Assembly (NCBI RefSeq): GCF_026125825.1
Contig: NZ_JAHCKK010000021.1
Span: 1-54,186 of the forward strand
Length of the DNA stretch: 54,186 nt
Reading direction: 5' to 3'
Source of the DNA: Hydrogenophaga sp.
Lineage (GTDB): Bacteria > Pseudomonadota > Gammaproteobacteria > Burkholderiales > Burkholderiaceae_C
Both the position numbers and the translations under genes were made by a program. Shown here one piece after another: positions 37,301-44,714 of the stretch; the stretch's first letter is position 1, and each line of letters begins with the position of its first letter. The notes under the pieces were generated by a model, which was not told the DNA's origin, ran no database searches, and was given only the letters and a program-made list of their open reading frames with translations.

Positions 37301-40300
37301 CGCGTTGGCGCAAGCCGCGCCCGAGCCCATCGAGGCGGCTCCCGCGGACGACAGCCTCACCCTGGAGGTGGCTCAGTCGGTCGAACCCTTCGTGCTGCCC
37401 GAACCCGAGCCCGAGCCGCTTCTTGACGAGCAGACCAAGGTCATCGGTCCGCTGCGCATCGGCCTCAAGCTCTACAACGTCTACCTCAACGAGGCCGACG
37501 AGTGGTCCCGCCGCCTCAACACCGTGCTGACCGAGTGGGCGCTGGAGCGCCACGAGCCGGTGCCCGAGCAGGCCGAGGGGCTGGCGCATTCGCTGGCCGG
37601 CAGCTCGGCCACGGTGGGCTTCCAGTCCCTGTCGGACATCGCGCGTGCCCTGGAGCATGCCATCGGCACGGTGGGCGCGCACCAGCGCTCGGGCCACCCC
37701 GCCAGCGCCGCGCAGGCCCAGCTGTTCGTCCAGGCCTCGGACGACATCCGCCGTCTGCTGCACCAGTTCGCCGCCGGCTTCCTCAAAGAGCCCAACGCCG
37801 AACTGATGGAGGCGCTGTACCGTGTGGTGCACGATCCCCAGCCTGAACCCGAGGCCGCCCCGCAGCCGCTGCCCGCCGAGGCACAGGTGCCCCAGGAGGG
37901 TGGCGCGCCAGTGCTGGCGCTGACCGGTTTCGAGGTGCCCGACCGCGCCGACCAAGCCACCGCTTTCACCGCGCCTCACGCCGACCCGGGCCGGGTGCAC
38001 GAGGCGGTACAGGACATCGACGACGACATCGACGTGGCGGACACCGTGGACGTCGACCTGTTCCCCATCTTTGCCGAAGAGGCGCAGGAACTCATTCCCC
38101 AGCTCGATGGCGCCTTGCGCCAGTGGGTGGCACGCCCGGACAACAACAGCGCGCGCGCCGAGGTGCTGCGCAATCTGCACACCCTCAAGGGCAGCGCGCG
38201 CCTGGCCGGCGCCCTGCGGCTGGGCGAGATGGCGCATCGCATGGAAACCACCGCCGAGCGGTTGGGCTCCGATCTCCAGCGCGGCGCCGACCTCGAGCCC
38301 TTGCAGGCGGCGTTCGATGCGATCAGCGCCCGCTTCGAGCAGCTGCGCAGCGCCGACGCCCAGATCGTCGACATCGTGCAGCCCGCCCCCGAGCCCGTGC
38401 CGGCCGCGCCGGTGGCCGAGATCGCGGCACCTCAGGTGGCCGACACCTCCGTCGTGGCCGGGGAGGGTGGCCTGACGGGCATTGCACTGCCGCAGGCCCC
38501 CACGATCCTGCAGGCCCGTGCGGGCGCGGCCGTGCGCGTGCGCCCCGAACTGCTGGACCGTCTGGTCAACCAGACCGGCGAGGTGATGATCACGCGCTCG
38601 CGCATGGAGTCCGAGCTCGTGACCCTGCGCGGCTCGCTCAAGGACCTCACTGGCAACCTGGACCGCCTGCGCGGCCAGTTGCGCGACATCGAGCTGCAGG
38701 CCGAGACGCAGATGCAGTCGCGGCTGGCCCAGGCGCGCGATGCGGACCAGTCGTTCGACCCACTGGAGTTCGACCGCTTCACCCGCGTGCAGGAACTCAC
38801 CCGCATGATGGCCGAGTCGGTGAACGACGTGGCCACCGTGCAGCGCAACCTGCAGCGCGCGGTGGAAGCCACCGAGGACAGCCTGGTCGCCCAGGCACGC
38901 CAGACGCGCGAACTGCAGCGCGACCTTCTGCGCACGCGCATGGTGGAGTTCGAGGGCATCTCCGAACGCCTGTACCGCGTCGTGCGCCAGGCCTCCAAGG
39001 AGACGGGCAAGCAGGTGCGGCTGGACATCACGGGCGGCAACATCGAAATGGACCGCGGCGTGCTCGACCGCATGACCGCCGCGTTCGAACACCTGCTGCG
39101 CAACAGCGTGGCGCACGGCATCGAAGCGCCCGAGCGGCGCCAGCAAGCGGGCAAGCCGGCCGAAGGCCAGATCGAGATCGTGCTGGGCCATGAGCTCAAC
39201 GACGTCTCGCTGGTGTTCACCGACGACGGCGCCGGCCTCGATCTCGCGCGGCTGCGCGAGAAGGGCGTGGCCCAGGGCATCGTGCCGCAGGATGCGCAGT
39301 TGAGCGACGAGGAAGCCGCCCAGCTCGTGTTCGAGCCGGGCATCAGCACGGCGCGCGAGGTGTCCGAACTGGCCGGCCGTGGCATTGGCATGGACGTGGT
39401 GCGCAACGACGTGGTGGCGCTCGGTGGCCGCATCGAGACGGCCACGCAGGCCGGGCAGGGCACCAGCTTCAAGCTGGTGCTGCCACTGACGACCGCGGTC
39501 ACGCAGGTGGTGATGCTGCGCGCAGGCGGGCTCACCGTGGGCGTGCCGTCCAACCTGGTCGAGGTGGTGCGCCGCCTCAGCGGCGAGGATCTCGCCAAGG
39601 CCTACGCCAGTGGCCAGCTCAACGTCGCGGGTGAGGACGTCCCCTTCTACTGGGCCGGCGCGCTGCTTCAGTCCTCGGCGCGTTCGACCGAGGTGCATGG
39701 TCGCACGCAACCGGTGGTGATCTTCCGAAGCGCGGCGCAGCGTGTGGCCCTGCACGTGGATGAAGTGCTTGGCAACCAGGAAGTCGTGGTGAAGAACCTG
39801 GGGACGCAGCTCTCGCGCCTGCCGGGGCTCGCCGGCATGTCGGTGCTGGCCTCGGGCGCGGTGGCGCTGATCTACAACCCGGTGGCGCTGGCCACGGTGT
39901 ACGGCGCCCAGGTGGCCGAGTGGGTGGCGAACCAGCGCACGACGCCGCAGGTCGCCACGTCCCTGGGCGAAGCGCTCGCGCAGAGCGCGGCAGAGGTGAA
40001 CACGGTGCCGCTGGTGCTGGTGGTGGACGACTCCATCACCGTGCGGCGCGTCACACAGCGCCTGCTGCAGCGCGAGGGCTACCGCGTGACGCTGGCGGCC
40101 GACGGACTGCAGGCCCTGGAGAAACTGCAGACCGAACGCCCGACCGTGGTGCTGTCCGACATCGAGATGCCTCGCATGGACGGCTTCGACCTCGTGCGCA
40201 ACATCCGCAGCGACGTGAGGTTGTCCGACCTGCCGGTCATCATGATCACTTCGCGCATCGCGGAGAAGCACCGTGAGCACGCGCGCGAGCTCGGGGTCGA

Positions 40301-40382
40301 TCACTACCTCGGCAAGCCCTACTCGGAAGACGAGTTGCTGGCCCTGATCGGCCACTACGCCAAGGCGGCCGCCGAGGCCTGA
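34377..40382 (+). CDS. chpA: ChpA/PilL, multi-domain hybrid chemosensory kinase
   Basis: A 2001-residue CheA-type kinase, shorter than Pseudomonas ChpA (about 2470). The N-terminal 600 residues are helical and FimL/Hpt-like. Phosphotransfer motifs follow: HTLKGSSRMVG with H737, HSLAGSSATVG with H1071 (the usual Lys is Ala), and HTLKGSARLAG with H1268. They are separated by Ala/Pro/Glu-rich linkers (about 830-1030). The ATPase domain has the N-box RNSVAHGIE (N1576), the G1 motif DDGAGLD and the G2 motif GRGIGMDVVRNDV. A CheW domain (about 1700-1850) and a C-terminal receiver with D1928 (LSDIEMPRMDGF) complete it. It phosphorylates PilG and PilH. Confidence 0.95.
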   Translation: MLDSAIDTDSLPADAPIADLGPLAWVFEELRKSLDGANKAIKRFVRETELSRNNDLEAVDPGSLRLARQQLHQAVGALEMVGLTSPAQVLRAMEAAVQRFVQRPNTCTEEAAGKVERASFALIEYLEAVLNNKPIQPVALFAQYREVQELAAAERVHPADLWPFEHRGKEVGAPADVAALESSAAVRSLFDRLVLLVVKTQSVAAAQQLAKLSAGLSAGASDARSRTFWRVAAGYFEAMAHRLLPPDVYVKRATSRILLQFVNLSQGKAQVSETLLHDLLFFCAQPTEVSAATTPHLAAVREAFGLGQLPPVDYHQATLGRYDPAVLAQARKRIHAAKEVWSLYAGGDNSRARQVADQFSLIGDSLLKLHPASTVLAQALVKAADQAVQEAGNVRPELAMEVATTTLYLEAAFEDFDPSAPELTERTQALAERLEGVLAGRPAQPLEVWMEQLYRRVSDRQTMGSVVGELKASLGEAEKSLDQFFRNPQEKAGLHVAVSQLGQMRGVLSVLGLEQAVLTVARMRNAVDQILDTEVDEALAREAGTFQQLGNNLSAMSFLVDMLNYQPALAKKLFVFDEEKGELLPLMGRTVGADAAHQPALQEAQAISEGVQRVVDGVQGGLSLVDLSEQLDSLADQASLAEQSGVARAAREAAEAVVGNDAAAGAQALVGLSASSAGAQAPEPDASGDADSDEDDLLDIFLEEAREVVANGLEAVSHLQVQPSDLEHLTTLRRAFHTLKGSSRMVGLEEFGEAAWAMEQLLNTVLAEQRPASPPLLTLSGEAMTAFGRWVDDISARRDVPWRSLPFRASAEALRDQGQYLPLEWPEAASSAPAPLVEATVFVPPEAAAPAPVEEALAEPTFDLDFDAVAAAASSAAAPADALPAPDAPSVDEPADEPPGVAAPRDAEPLLADIDFGSLAAFSSAAQAAPAEPQVASVEAEPALAEPEWVEPDLGQVVDPVDEPFLASLPEGVDGALAQAAPEPIEAAPADDSLTLEVAQSVEPFVLPEPEPEPLLDEQTKVIGPLRIGLKLYNVYLNEADEWSRRLNTVLTEWALERHEPVPEQAEGLAHSLAGSSATVGFQSLSDIARALEHAIGTVGAHQRSGHPASAAQAQLFVQASDDIRRLLHQFAAGFLKEPNAELMEALYRVVHDPQPEPEAAPQPLPAEAQVPQEGGAPVLALTGFEVPDRADQATAFTAPHADPGRVHEAVQDIDDDIDVADTVDVDLFPIFAEEAQELIPQLDGALRQWVARPDNNSARAEVLRNLHTLKGSARLAGALRLGEMAHRMETTAERLGSDLQRGADLEPLQAAFDAISARFEQLRSADAQIVDIVQPAPEPVPAAPVAEIAAPQVADTSVVAGEGGLTGIALPQAPTILQARAGAAVRVRPELLDRLVNQTGEVMITRSRMESELVTLRGSLKDLTGNLDRLRGQLRDIELQAETQMQSRLAQARDADQSFDPLEFDRFTRVQELTRMMAESVNDVATVQRNLQRAVEATEDSLVAQARQTRELQRDLLRTRMVEFEGISERLYRVVRQASKETGKQVRLDITGGNIEMDRGVLDRMTAAFEHLLRNSVAHGIEAPERRQQAGKPAEGQIEIVLGHELNDVSLVFTDDGAGLDLARLREKGVAQGIVPQDAQLSDEEAAQLVFEPGISTAREVSELAGRGIGMDVVRNDVVALGGRIETATQAGQGTSFKLVLPLTTAVTQVVMLRAGGLTVGVPSNLVEVVRRLSGEDLAKAYASGQLNVAGEDVPFYWAGALLQSSARSTEVHGRTQPVVIFRSAAQRVALHVDEVLGNQEVVVKNLGTQLSRLPGLAGMSVLASGAVALIYNPVALATVYGAQVAEWVANQRTTPQVATSLGEALAQSAAEVNTVPLVLVVDDSITVRRVTQRLLQREGYRVTLAADGLQALEKLQTERPTVVLSDIEMPRMDGFDLVRNIRSDVRLSDLPVIMITSRIAEKHREHARELGVDHYLGKPYSEDELLALIGHYAKAAAEA

Positions 40383-40397
40383 CCCGCAGGCTCGCCC

Positions 40398-40422
40398 CTG
40401 GGCGGGCCCGCGGCCCGCCCAG
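40398..40422. terminator. Strong GC hairpin between convergent chpA and photolyase genes
   Basis: A perfect 11-bp stem (CTGGGCGGGCC with GGCCCGCCCAG) closes a three-base loop, 15 bases after the chpA stop. No U-run follows on either strand. It is probably a bidirectional, possibly Rho-assisted, end for both genes. Confidence 0.6.
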
Positions 40423-40442
40423 CGGTGGAGGCAGGGCCTTCC

Positions 40443-41942
40443 CTAGCCGGGCGTCTTGCCCGGCTGCTTCACCACCGCATAGCGCAGCAGCGTGCGCTCG
40501 CGCGCCACGCTGTGGTCCACGATCGGCTTCGGGTACTGCCGGCCCAGTTCCAGGCCGGCCGCCGCCAGCTCGATCTCGTTGGCTTTCCAGGGCGCGTGGA
40601 TCGCCGCGTCCGGCAGGCCGGCGAGCTGCGGAAGGTATTTCCGGATGAACTTGCCTTGCGGGTCGAACTTCTCGCTCTGCGTCACCGGGTTGAAGATGCG
40701 GAACCAGGGCTGGGCGTCGCAGCCGCTGGAACTGGCCCACTGCCAGCCGCCGTTGTTGGCGGCGAGGTCGAAGTCGATCAGGTGGTCGGCAAAGTAGCGC
40801 TCGCCCCATTGCCAATGGATGCCCAGGTCCTTCACCAGGAAACTGGCGACGACCATGCGCAGCCGGTTGTGCATGTAGCCGGTCTGGTTGATCTGGGCCA
40901 TGGCCGCGTCGACCAGCGGGTAGCCCGTGCGCCCTTCGCACCAGGCCGCGAACTGCTCCCTCGCCTGCTTGCCGTGCTCGAACTTGATGGCGTCGTACTC
41001 GGGCTTGAAGGCCTTGTCCACCACGTGCGGAAAGTTCGCCAGCACCTGGTGGTAGAAGTCGCGCCAGACCAGCTCCGACAACCAGGTGCTCGCGCCCGCA
41101 ATGCCCTGCAGGTGCATCTGGTAGGCCACGGAGGCCAGGTGGCGGATCGAAATGGTGCCGAAACGCAGATGCGCGCTCAGGTAGCTCGGCCCTTTCACGG
41201 CCGGGAAGTTGCGCGCGTCCTCATAGCGGTCGATGCGGTCGACGAAATCCTCGAACAGCGCCTGGGCCCCACTCGTGCCCGTGGGCAGGGCGAGCTGGGC
41301 CAGGTTGGTGGGCTCGAAACCCATGTCCGACAGGCTGGGGACCGGCACCGCGTGCTCGGCCGGCACGCCTGCCAGCGTGCCCGCGTACCGGGCCACCGGG
41401 TAGGCCTTGAGGTGAAAGGGCGTGAGCGCCTTGAGCCAGGCGTTCTTGTAAGGCGTGAACACCCCGAAGGCGTGGCCGGCCTGCGTGAGCACCTCGCGCC
41501 TTTCGAAGATCACGTGGTCCTTGTGGCTGTGGAGCAGGATGCCGGCGTGAGCGAGGTCGCCGAACACGCGCGCGTCCCTCGCCAGGGCGGCGGGCTCGTC
41601 GTCGTGGTTGGCGAACACCGCCTGCACCCCGAGCTTCTGCGCCAGCGCGGGAATCGCCTGGCGGGCCGGCGCGTGCAGCACGATCAGCCCCACGCCTTCC
41701 ACCCGGTGCGCCCGCCCCAGCGCCCGCAGCCGTTCGTCGAGTTCTACCAGCGATTCGCGGATGAACTCCACGCGCCGGTCTGCGCGCAGACCGCGTTCGA
41801 GCAGGTCGTCCAGGATCTCGGTGTCGAACACGAACACGCACCATACCTGGCGGCAGACCTTGAGCGCGTGGTAAAGCGCCGCGTTGTCCTCCGCACGCAG
41901 ATCACGGCGGAACCACATCAGACCTTTGTCGTAACTGTTCAT
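40443..41942 (-). CDS. phrB: Deoxyribodipyrimidine photolyase
   Basis: A 499-residue light-dependent repair enzyme for cyclobutane pyrimidine dimers. The N-terminal antenna domain begins GLMWFRRDLRAEDNAALYHA. The C-terminal FAD domain has TWLSELVWRDFYHQVL, WCEGRTGYPLVDAAM, NRLRMVVASFLVKDL, and WQWASSSGCDAQPWFRIFNP, all class-I photolyase signatures. The length is normal. It is convergent with chpA and divergent from yqgE over 65 bases. Confidence 0.96.
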   Translation of the reverse strand: MNSYDKGLMWFRRDLRAEDNAALYHALKVCRQVWCVFVFDTEILDDLLERGLRADRRVEFIRESLVELDERLRALGRAHRVEGVGLIVLHAPARQAIPALAQKLGVQAVFANHDDEPAALARDARVFGDLAHAGILLHSHKDHVIFERREVLTQAGHAFGVFTPYKNAWLKALTPFHLKAYPVARYAGTLAGVPAEHAVPVPSLSDMGFEPTNLAQLALPTGTSGAQALFEDFVDRIDRYEDARNFPAVKGPSYLSAHLRFGTISIRHLASVAYQMHLQGIAGASTWLSELVWRDFYHQVLANFPHVVDKAFKPEYDAIKFEHGKQAREQFAAWCEGRTGYPLVDAAMAQINQTGYMHNRLRMVVASFLVKDLGIHWQWGERYFADHLIDFDLAANNGGWQWASSSGCDAQPWFRIFNPVTQSEKFDPQGKFIRKYLPQLAGLPDAAIHAPWKANEIELAAAGLELGRQYPKPIVDHSVARERTLLRYAVVKQPGKTPG

Positions 41943-41973
41943 GGGCCAGGGCGGGGGTTGCCCCTGCCGGGCA

Positions 41974-42001
41974 ATGACCAGCAGAGTAGGCGGCTTAAAA
42001 T
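41974..42001 (+). promoter_or_regulatory. Candidate promoter of yqgE (near-leaderless)
   Basis: ATGACC (41974-41979, four matches to TTGACA) and TAAAAT (41996-42001) are 16 bases apart. The expected start point coincides with the yqgE ATG at 42008, and there is no Shine-Dalgarno sequence before that ATG. A leaderless transcript is likely if the start codon is right. Confidence 0.5.
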
Positions 42002-42007
42002 CGCGCC

Positions 42008-42595
42008 ATGTCCGCTGATTTTGCCCCCATCAACCTGACCAATCATTTTCTGATTGCGATGCCCGGCCTCAGCGACGAGCTTTTCGGCCGCAGCGTGGTG
42101 TTCATGTGCGAACACAGCGAGCGCGGCGCCCTGGGTCTGGTGATCAACAAGCCCAGCGACATCCTGCTGCCGCGCCTCTTCGAGAAAGTCGATCTCCCCA
42201 TGGGCCGGGACGACCTGGCCGGGCTACCGGTGTTCCAGGGCGGCCCGGTGCAGACCGAGCGCGGATTCGTGCTGCACGAGGCGGTTTCGGGCGAGGGCGA
42301 GTCGGTCTACGCCTCCACCCTGTCCATCCCCGGCGGCCTGGAGATGACCACCTCCAAGGACGTGCTCGAAGCCATGGCCTCCGGTGCCGGCCCGCGCCGG
42401 GTGTTCGTCTCGCTGGGCTACGCCTCCTGGGGGCAGGGCCAGCTCGAATCGGAAATCACCGAGAACAGCTGGCTCACGGTGGAAGCCGACCCCAACCTCA
42501 TCTTCGACGCGCCGGTGGCCGAGCGCTACGAGCGCGCCATGGCCTTGCTGGGTCTGCAACCCTGGATGCTCTCGCCCGACGCGGGGCACGCGTAG
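42008..42595 (+). CDS. yqgE: YqgE/AlgH family protein
   Basis: A 195-residue DUF179 protein. It has the family signatures LTNHFLIAMPGLSDELFGRS, VVFMCEHSERGALGLVINKP, VFQGGPVQTERGFVLH, and FVSLGYASWGQGQLESEI. AlgH was named for an effect on alginate in Pseudomonas, but its biochemical role is unresolved. The neighbouring ruvX/yqgF is its conserved partner. The intervening DNA holds an 86-bp dispersed repeat. Confidence 0.95.
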   Translation: MSADFAPINLTNHFLIAMPGLSDELFGRSVVFMCEHSERGALGLVINKPSDILLPRLFEKVDLPMGRDDLAGLPVFQGGPVQTERGFVLHEAVSGEGESVYASTLSIPGGLEMTTSKDVLEAMASGAGPRRVFVSLGYASWGQGQLESEITENSWLTVEADPNLIFDAPVAERYERAMALLGLQPWMLSPDAGHA

Positions 42596-42600
42596 GTATG

Positions 42601-42686
42601 GAGCCCCCACGCTCCGCCGCTGCGCGGGTCGCTGCCCCCCAGGGGGGCTGGGCCGGCCTTGGGGGCGGCCCGGCGGCTGGCCCGGT
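42601..42686 (+). repeat. Dispersed intergenic repeat, copy A
   Basis: An 86-bp GC-rich element between yqgE and ruvX. It matches copy B (50756-50840) with about six substitutions and one deleted base. It contains a CCCCCC-A-GGGGGG hairpin and further G/C dyads. Its right end supplies the GGTGGAG before ruvX. It is five bases from the yqgE stop. Confidence 0.9.
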
Positions 42687-42702
42687 GGAGCCCTCTCCCT
42701 CG

Positions 42703-43110
42703 ATGTCCCAACCTGACGTGCCGGCGCACTGCCAGATGTTTCTGGCGATCGACTTCGGCCTCAAGCGCACCGGCGTGGCCACCGGCAACCGCCTCACACG
42801 CAGCGCCACGCCCCAGCCCACCATCGCCGCCGAGGGCGACGCGCGCTTCGCGCAGATCGCGCAGCGCCTCAAGGAATGGCAGCCCGACGCCCTGGTGGTG
42901 GGCGTGCCCTACCACCCCGACGGCGCCGCCCACGAGAACACCGCGCGCGCGCTCAAGTTCGCGCGGCAGCTGCGCGGTCGCCACGGCCTGCCGGTGTTCG
43001 AGGTGGACGAGCGCTACAGCACCACCGAGGCCCACAGCCTCGGGGCCAAAGACGCCGATGCCGCATCGGCCTGCATCATCCTGGAACAGTTTTTGAGGAG
43101 CCTGCCTTGA
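42703..43110 (+). CDS. ruvX: RuvX/YqgF, putative pre-16S rRNA nuclease or Holliday junction resolvase
   Basis: A 135-residue RNase-H-fold nuclease. It has the N-terminal FLAIDFGLKRTGVATGNRL with the first catalytic Asp, the central VVGVPYHPDG, the Glu in FEVDERYSTTEA, and the C-terminal DADAASACIILEQFL with the last Asp. It is thought to mature the 5' end of 16S rRNA in bacteria. The ATG at 42703 fits the length. An internal ATG at 42736 would remove a polar leader. The stop overlaps the pyrR TTG start. Confidence 0.93.
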   Translation: MSQPDVPAHCQMFLAIDFGLKRTGVATGNRLTRSATPQPTIAAEGDARFAQIAQRLKEWQPDALVVGVPYHPDGAAHENTARALKFARQLRGRHGLPVFEVDERYSTTEAHSLGAKDADAASACIILEQFLRSLP

Positions 43111-43634
43111 CGTCGTCGTCACCTTCCCACCTGCCCGATGCCGAGGCGCTCTACGCAGAGCTGGCGCGCGCGGTGAAACAGCTGCTGGCCTCGTCGCCCA
43201 CACCGTTGGTGCTGGCCGGCATCACCTCCGGCGGCGCCTGGCTCGCCGAGCGCCTGCAGGCCGACCTCGGCCTGAGCGGGCCGGCGGGCGTGATCTCGTC
43301 GAGCATGCACCGCGATGATTTCGCGCAGCGTGGCCTGGCCTCCAGCGCGCAAACCCGGCTGCCTTTCGACGTGAACGGCGCGCACGTCCTGCTGATCGAC
43401 GACGTGCTGCACACCGGCCGCACGCTGCGCGCCGTGATCAACGAACTCTTCGACTACGGCCGACCGGCCAGCGTGCGCCTGGCGGTGCTGGTGGACCGGG
43501 GCGGGCGCGAGCTGCCGATCGAGGCCAACGTGTGCGCCGCGCGCCTGGAGGTGCCTGCGGGTCGCTCGCTGGAGCTCGCGCGCGATGCCGACAGCGGCCG
43601 CCTGAGCTTCGTGCTGGAAACCAAGGAAGCCTGA
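43107..43634 (+). CDS. pyrR: PyrR, pyrimidine operon regulator/uracil phosphoribosyltransferase
   Basis: A 175-residue type-I phosphoribosyltransferase. The PRPP loop is [18 protein letters not shown] (about 94-111), with the earlier loop [15 protein letters not shown] and [13 protein letters not shown]. The start is TTG at 43107. GAGGAG (43095-43100) is six bases upstream and the TTGA overlaps the ruvX stop. It heads the pyr genes here. In Gram-positives PyrR is an RNA-binding attenuator. In proteobacteria of this type its role as regulator is inferred, and I see no leader attenuator. Confidence 0.92.
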   Translation: MTSSSPSHLPDAEALYAELARAVKQLLASSPTPLVLAGITSGGAWLAERLQADLGLSGPAGVISSSMHRDDFAQRGLASSAQTRLPFDVNGAHVLLIDDVLHTGRTLRAVINELFDYGRPASVRLAVLVDRGGRELPIEANVCAARLEVPAGRSLELARDADSGRLSFVLETKEA

Positions 43635-43636
43635 CC

Positions 43637-44596
43637 GTGCAACGCAAGAACCCCCAGCTCAACAAGAACGGTGAACTCATTCACCTGCTCTCCACCGAGG
43701 GCCTCTCGCGCGACATCCTCACGCAGATCCTGGACACCGCGGCAAACTTCGTGAGCGTGAGCAACCGCGAAGTGAAGAAGGTGCCGCTGCTGCGCGGCAA
43801 AAGCGTGTTCAACCTGTTCTTCGAGAACAGCACGCGCACCCGCACCACCTTCGAGATCGCGGCCACACGCCTCTCCGCCGATGTGATCAACCTCGACATC
43901 GCGCGCAGCTCCACCGCCAAGGGCGAGTCGCTGCTCGACACCATCGCCAACCTCAGCGCGATGGCGGCCGACATCTTCGTCGTGCGCCACAGCGAGTCGG
44001 GCGCGCCCTACCTGATCTCGCAGCATGTGGCCCCGCATGTGCACGTGGTCAACGCTGGCGACGGACGCCATGCGCACCCCACGCAGGGGTTGCTCGACAT
44101 GTACACCATCCGCCACTACAAGAAGGATTTCACCCAGCTTTCGGTGGCCATCGTGGGCGACGTGCTGCATTCGCGCGTGGCGCGCTCGGACATCCACGCA
44201 CTCACCACCCTGGGTTGTCCCGACGTGCGCGTGGTCGGCCCGCGCACGCTGGTGCCCAGCGATCTCTCGCACATGGGCGTGCGCGTGTGCCACACGCTGG
44301 AGGAGGGCATCAAGGATTGCGACGTGGTGATCACGCTGAGGCTGCAGAACGAGCGCATGAGCGGCGCCCTGCTGCCGTCGAGCCAGGAGTACTTCAAGAG
44401 CTTCGGCCTCACGCCCGAGCGCCTGCGCTGGGCCAAGGACGATGCGATCGTCATGCACCCGGGCCCGATCAACCGCGGCGTGGAGATCGATTCGGCCGTG
44501 GTGGATGGGCCGCAGAGTGTGATCCTGCCTCAGGTCACCTACGGCATTGCGGTGCGCATGGCGGTCATGGGCATCGTCGCAGGGAACGAGGCATGA
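43637..44596 (+). CDS. pyrB: PyrB, aspartate carbamoyltransferase catalytic chain
   Basis: A 319-residue enzyme of UMP synthesis. The carbamoyl-phosphate site [16 protein letters not shown] is near residue 55. [13 protein letters not shown] and [13 protein letters not shown] follow, and the aspartate domain has [12 protein letters not shown]. The start is GTG at 43637, two bases after the pyrR stop, with AAGGAAG upstream. There is no pyrI regulatory subunit. Instead the downstream dihydroorotase-like pyrC' fits the ATCase class in which PyrB assembles with an inactive PyrC'. Confidence 0.96.
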   Translation: MQRKNPQLNKNGELIHLLSTEGLSRDILTQILDTAANFVSVSNREVKKVPLLRGKSVFNLFFENSTRTRTTFEIAATRLSADVINLDIARSSTAKGESLLDTIANLSAMAADIFVVRHSESGAPYLISQHVAPHVHVVNAGDGRHAHPTQGLLDMYTIRHYKKDFTQLSVAIVGDVLHSRVARSDIHALTTLGCPDVRVVGPRTLVPSDLSHMGVRVCHTLEEGIKDCDVVITLRLQNERMSGALLPSSQEYFKSFGLTPERLRWAKDDAIVMHPGPINRGVEIDSAVVDGPQSVILPQVTYGIAVRMAVMGIVAGNEA

Positions 44597-44599
44597 GAC

Positions 44600-44687
44600 A
44601 GCCCCACCCCTGCAGCGACCGGCGGTCGCTGACCCCCTCAAAGGGGCGCAGCCTGCGGCCCGGCAAAGCCGGTCCCGTGGCAGCTCT
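44600..44687 (+). repeat. Structured intergenic element between pyrB and pyrC' (related repeat, copy C)
   Basis: Three tandem hairpins lie within about 75 bases. CAGCGACC-GGC-GGTCGCTG is at 44613-44631, CCCC-TCAAA-GGGG at 44634-44646, and CCGGC-AAA-GCCGG at 44660-44672. The order GGTCGCTG, C-run/G-run, CGGCCCGGC is shared with copies A and B, so I take it as a diverged relative. It lies inside the pyr transcript. Confidence 0.65.
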
Positions 44688-44714
44688 TGACTGTGTGCGC
44701 ATGAAGGTGACCTC

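Noticed and set aside
34359-40355. Very long antisense frames opposite chpA
   Set aside because: The plus-strand frame carries all kinase motifs. The antisense frames are His/Gly/Arg-rich mirror products of codon bias.
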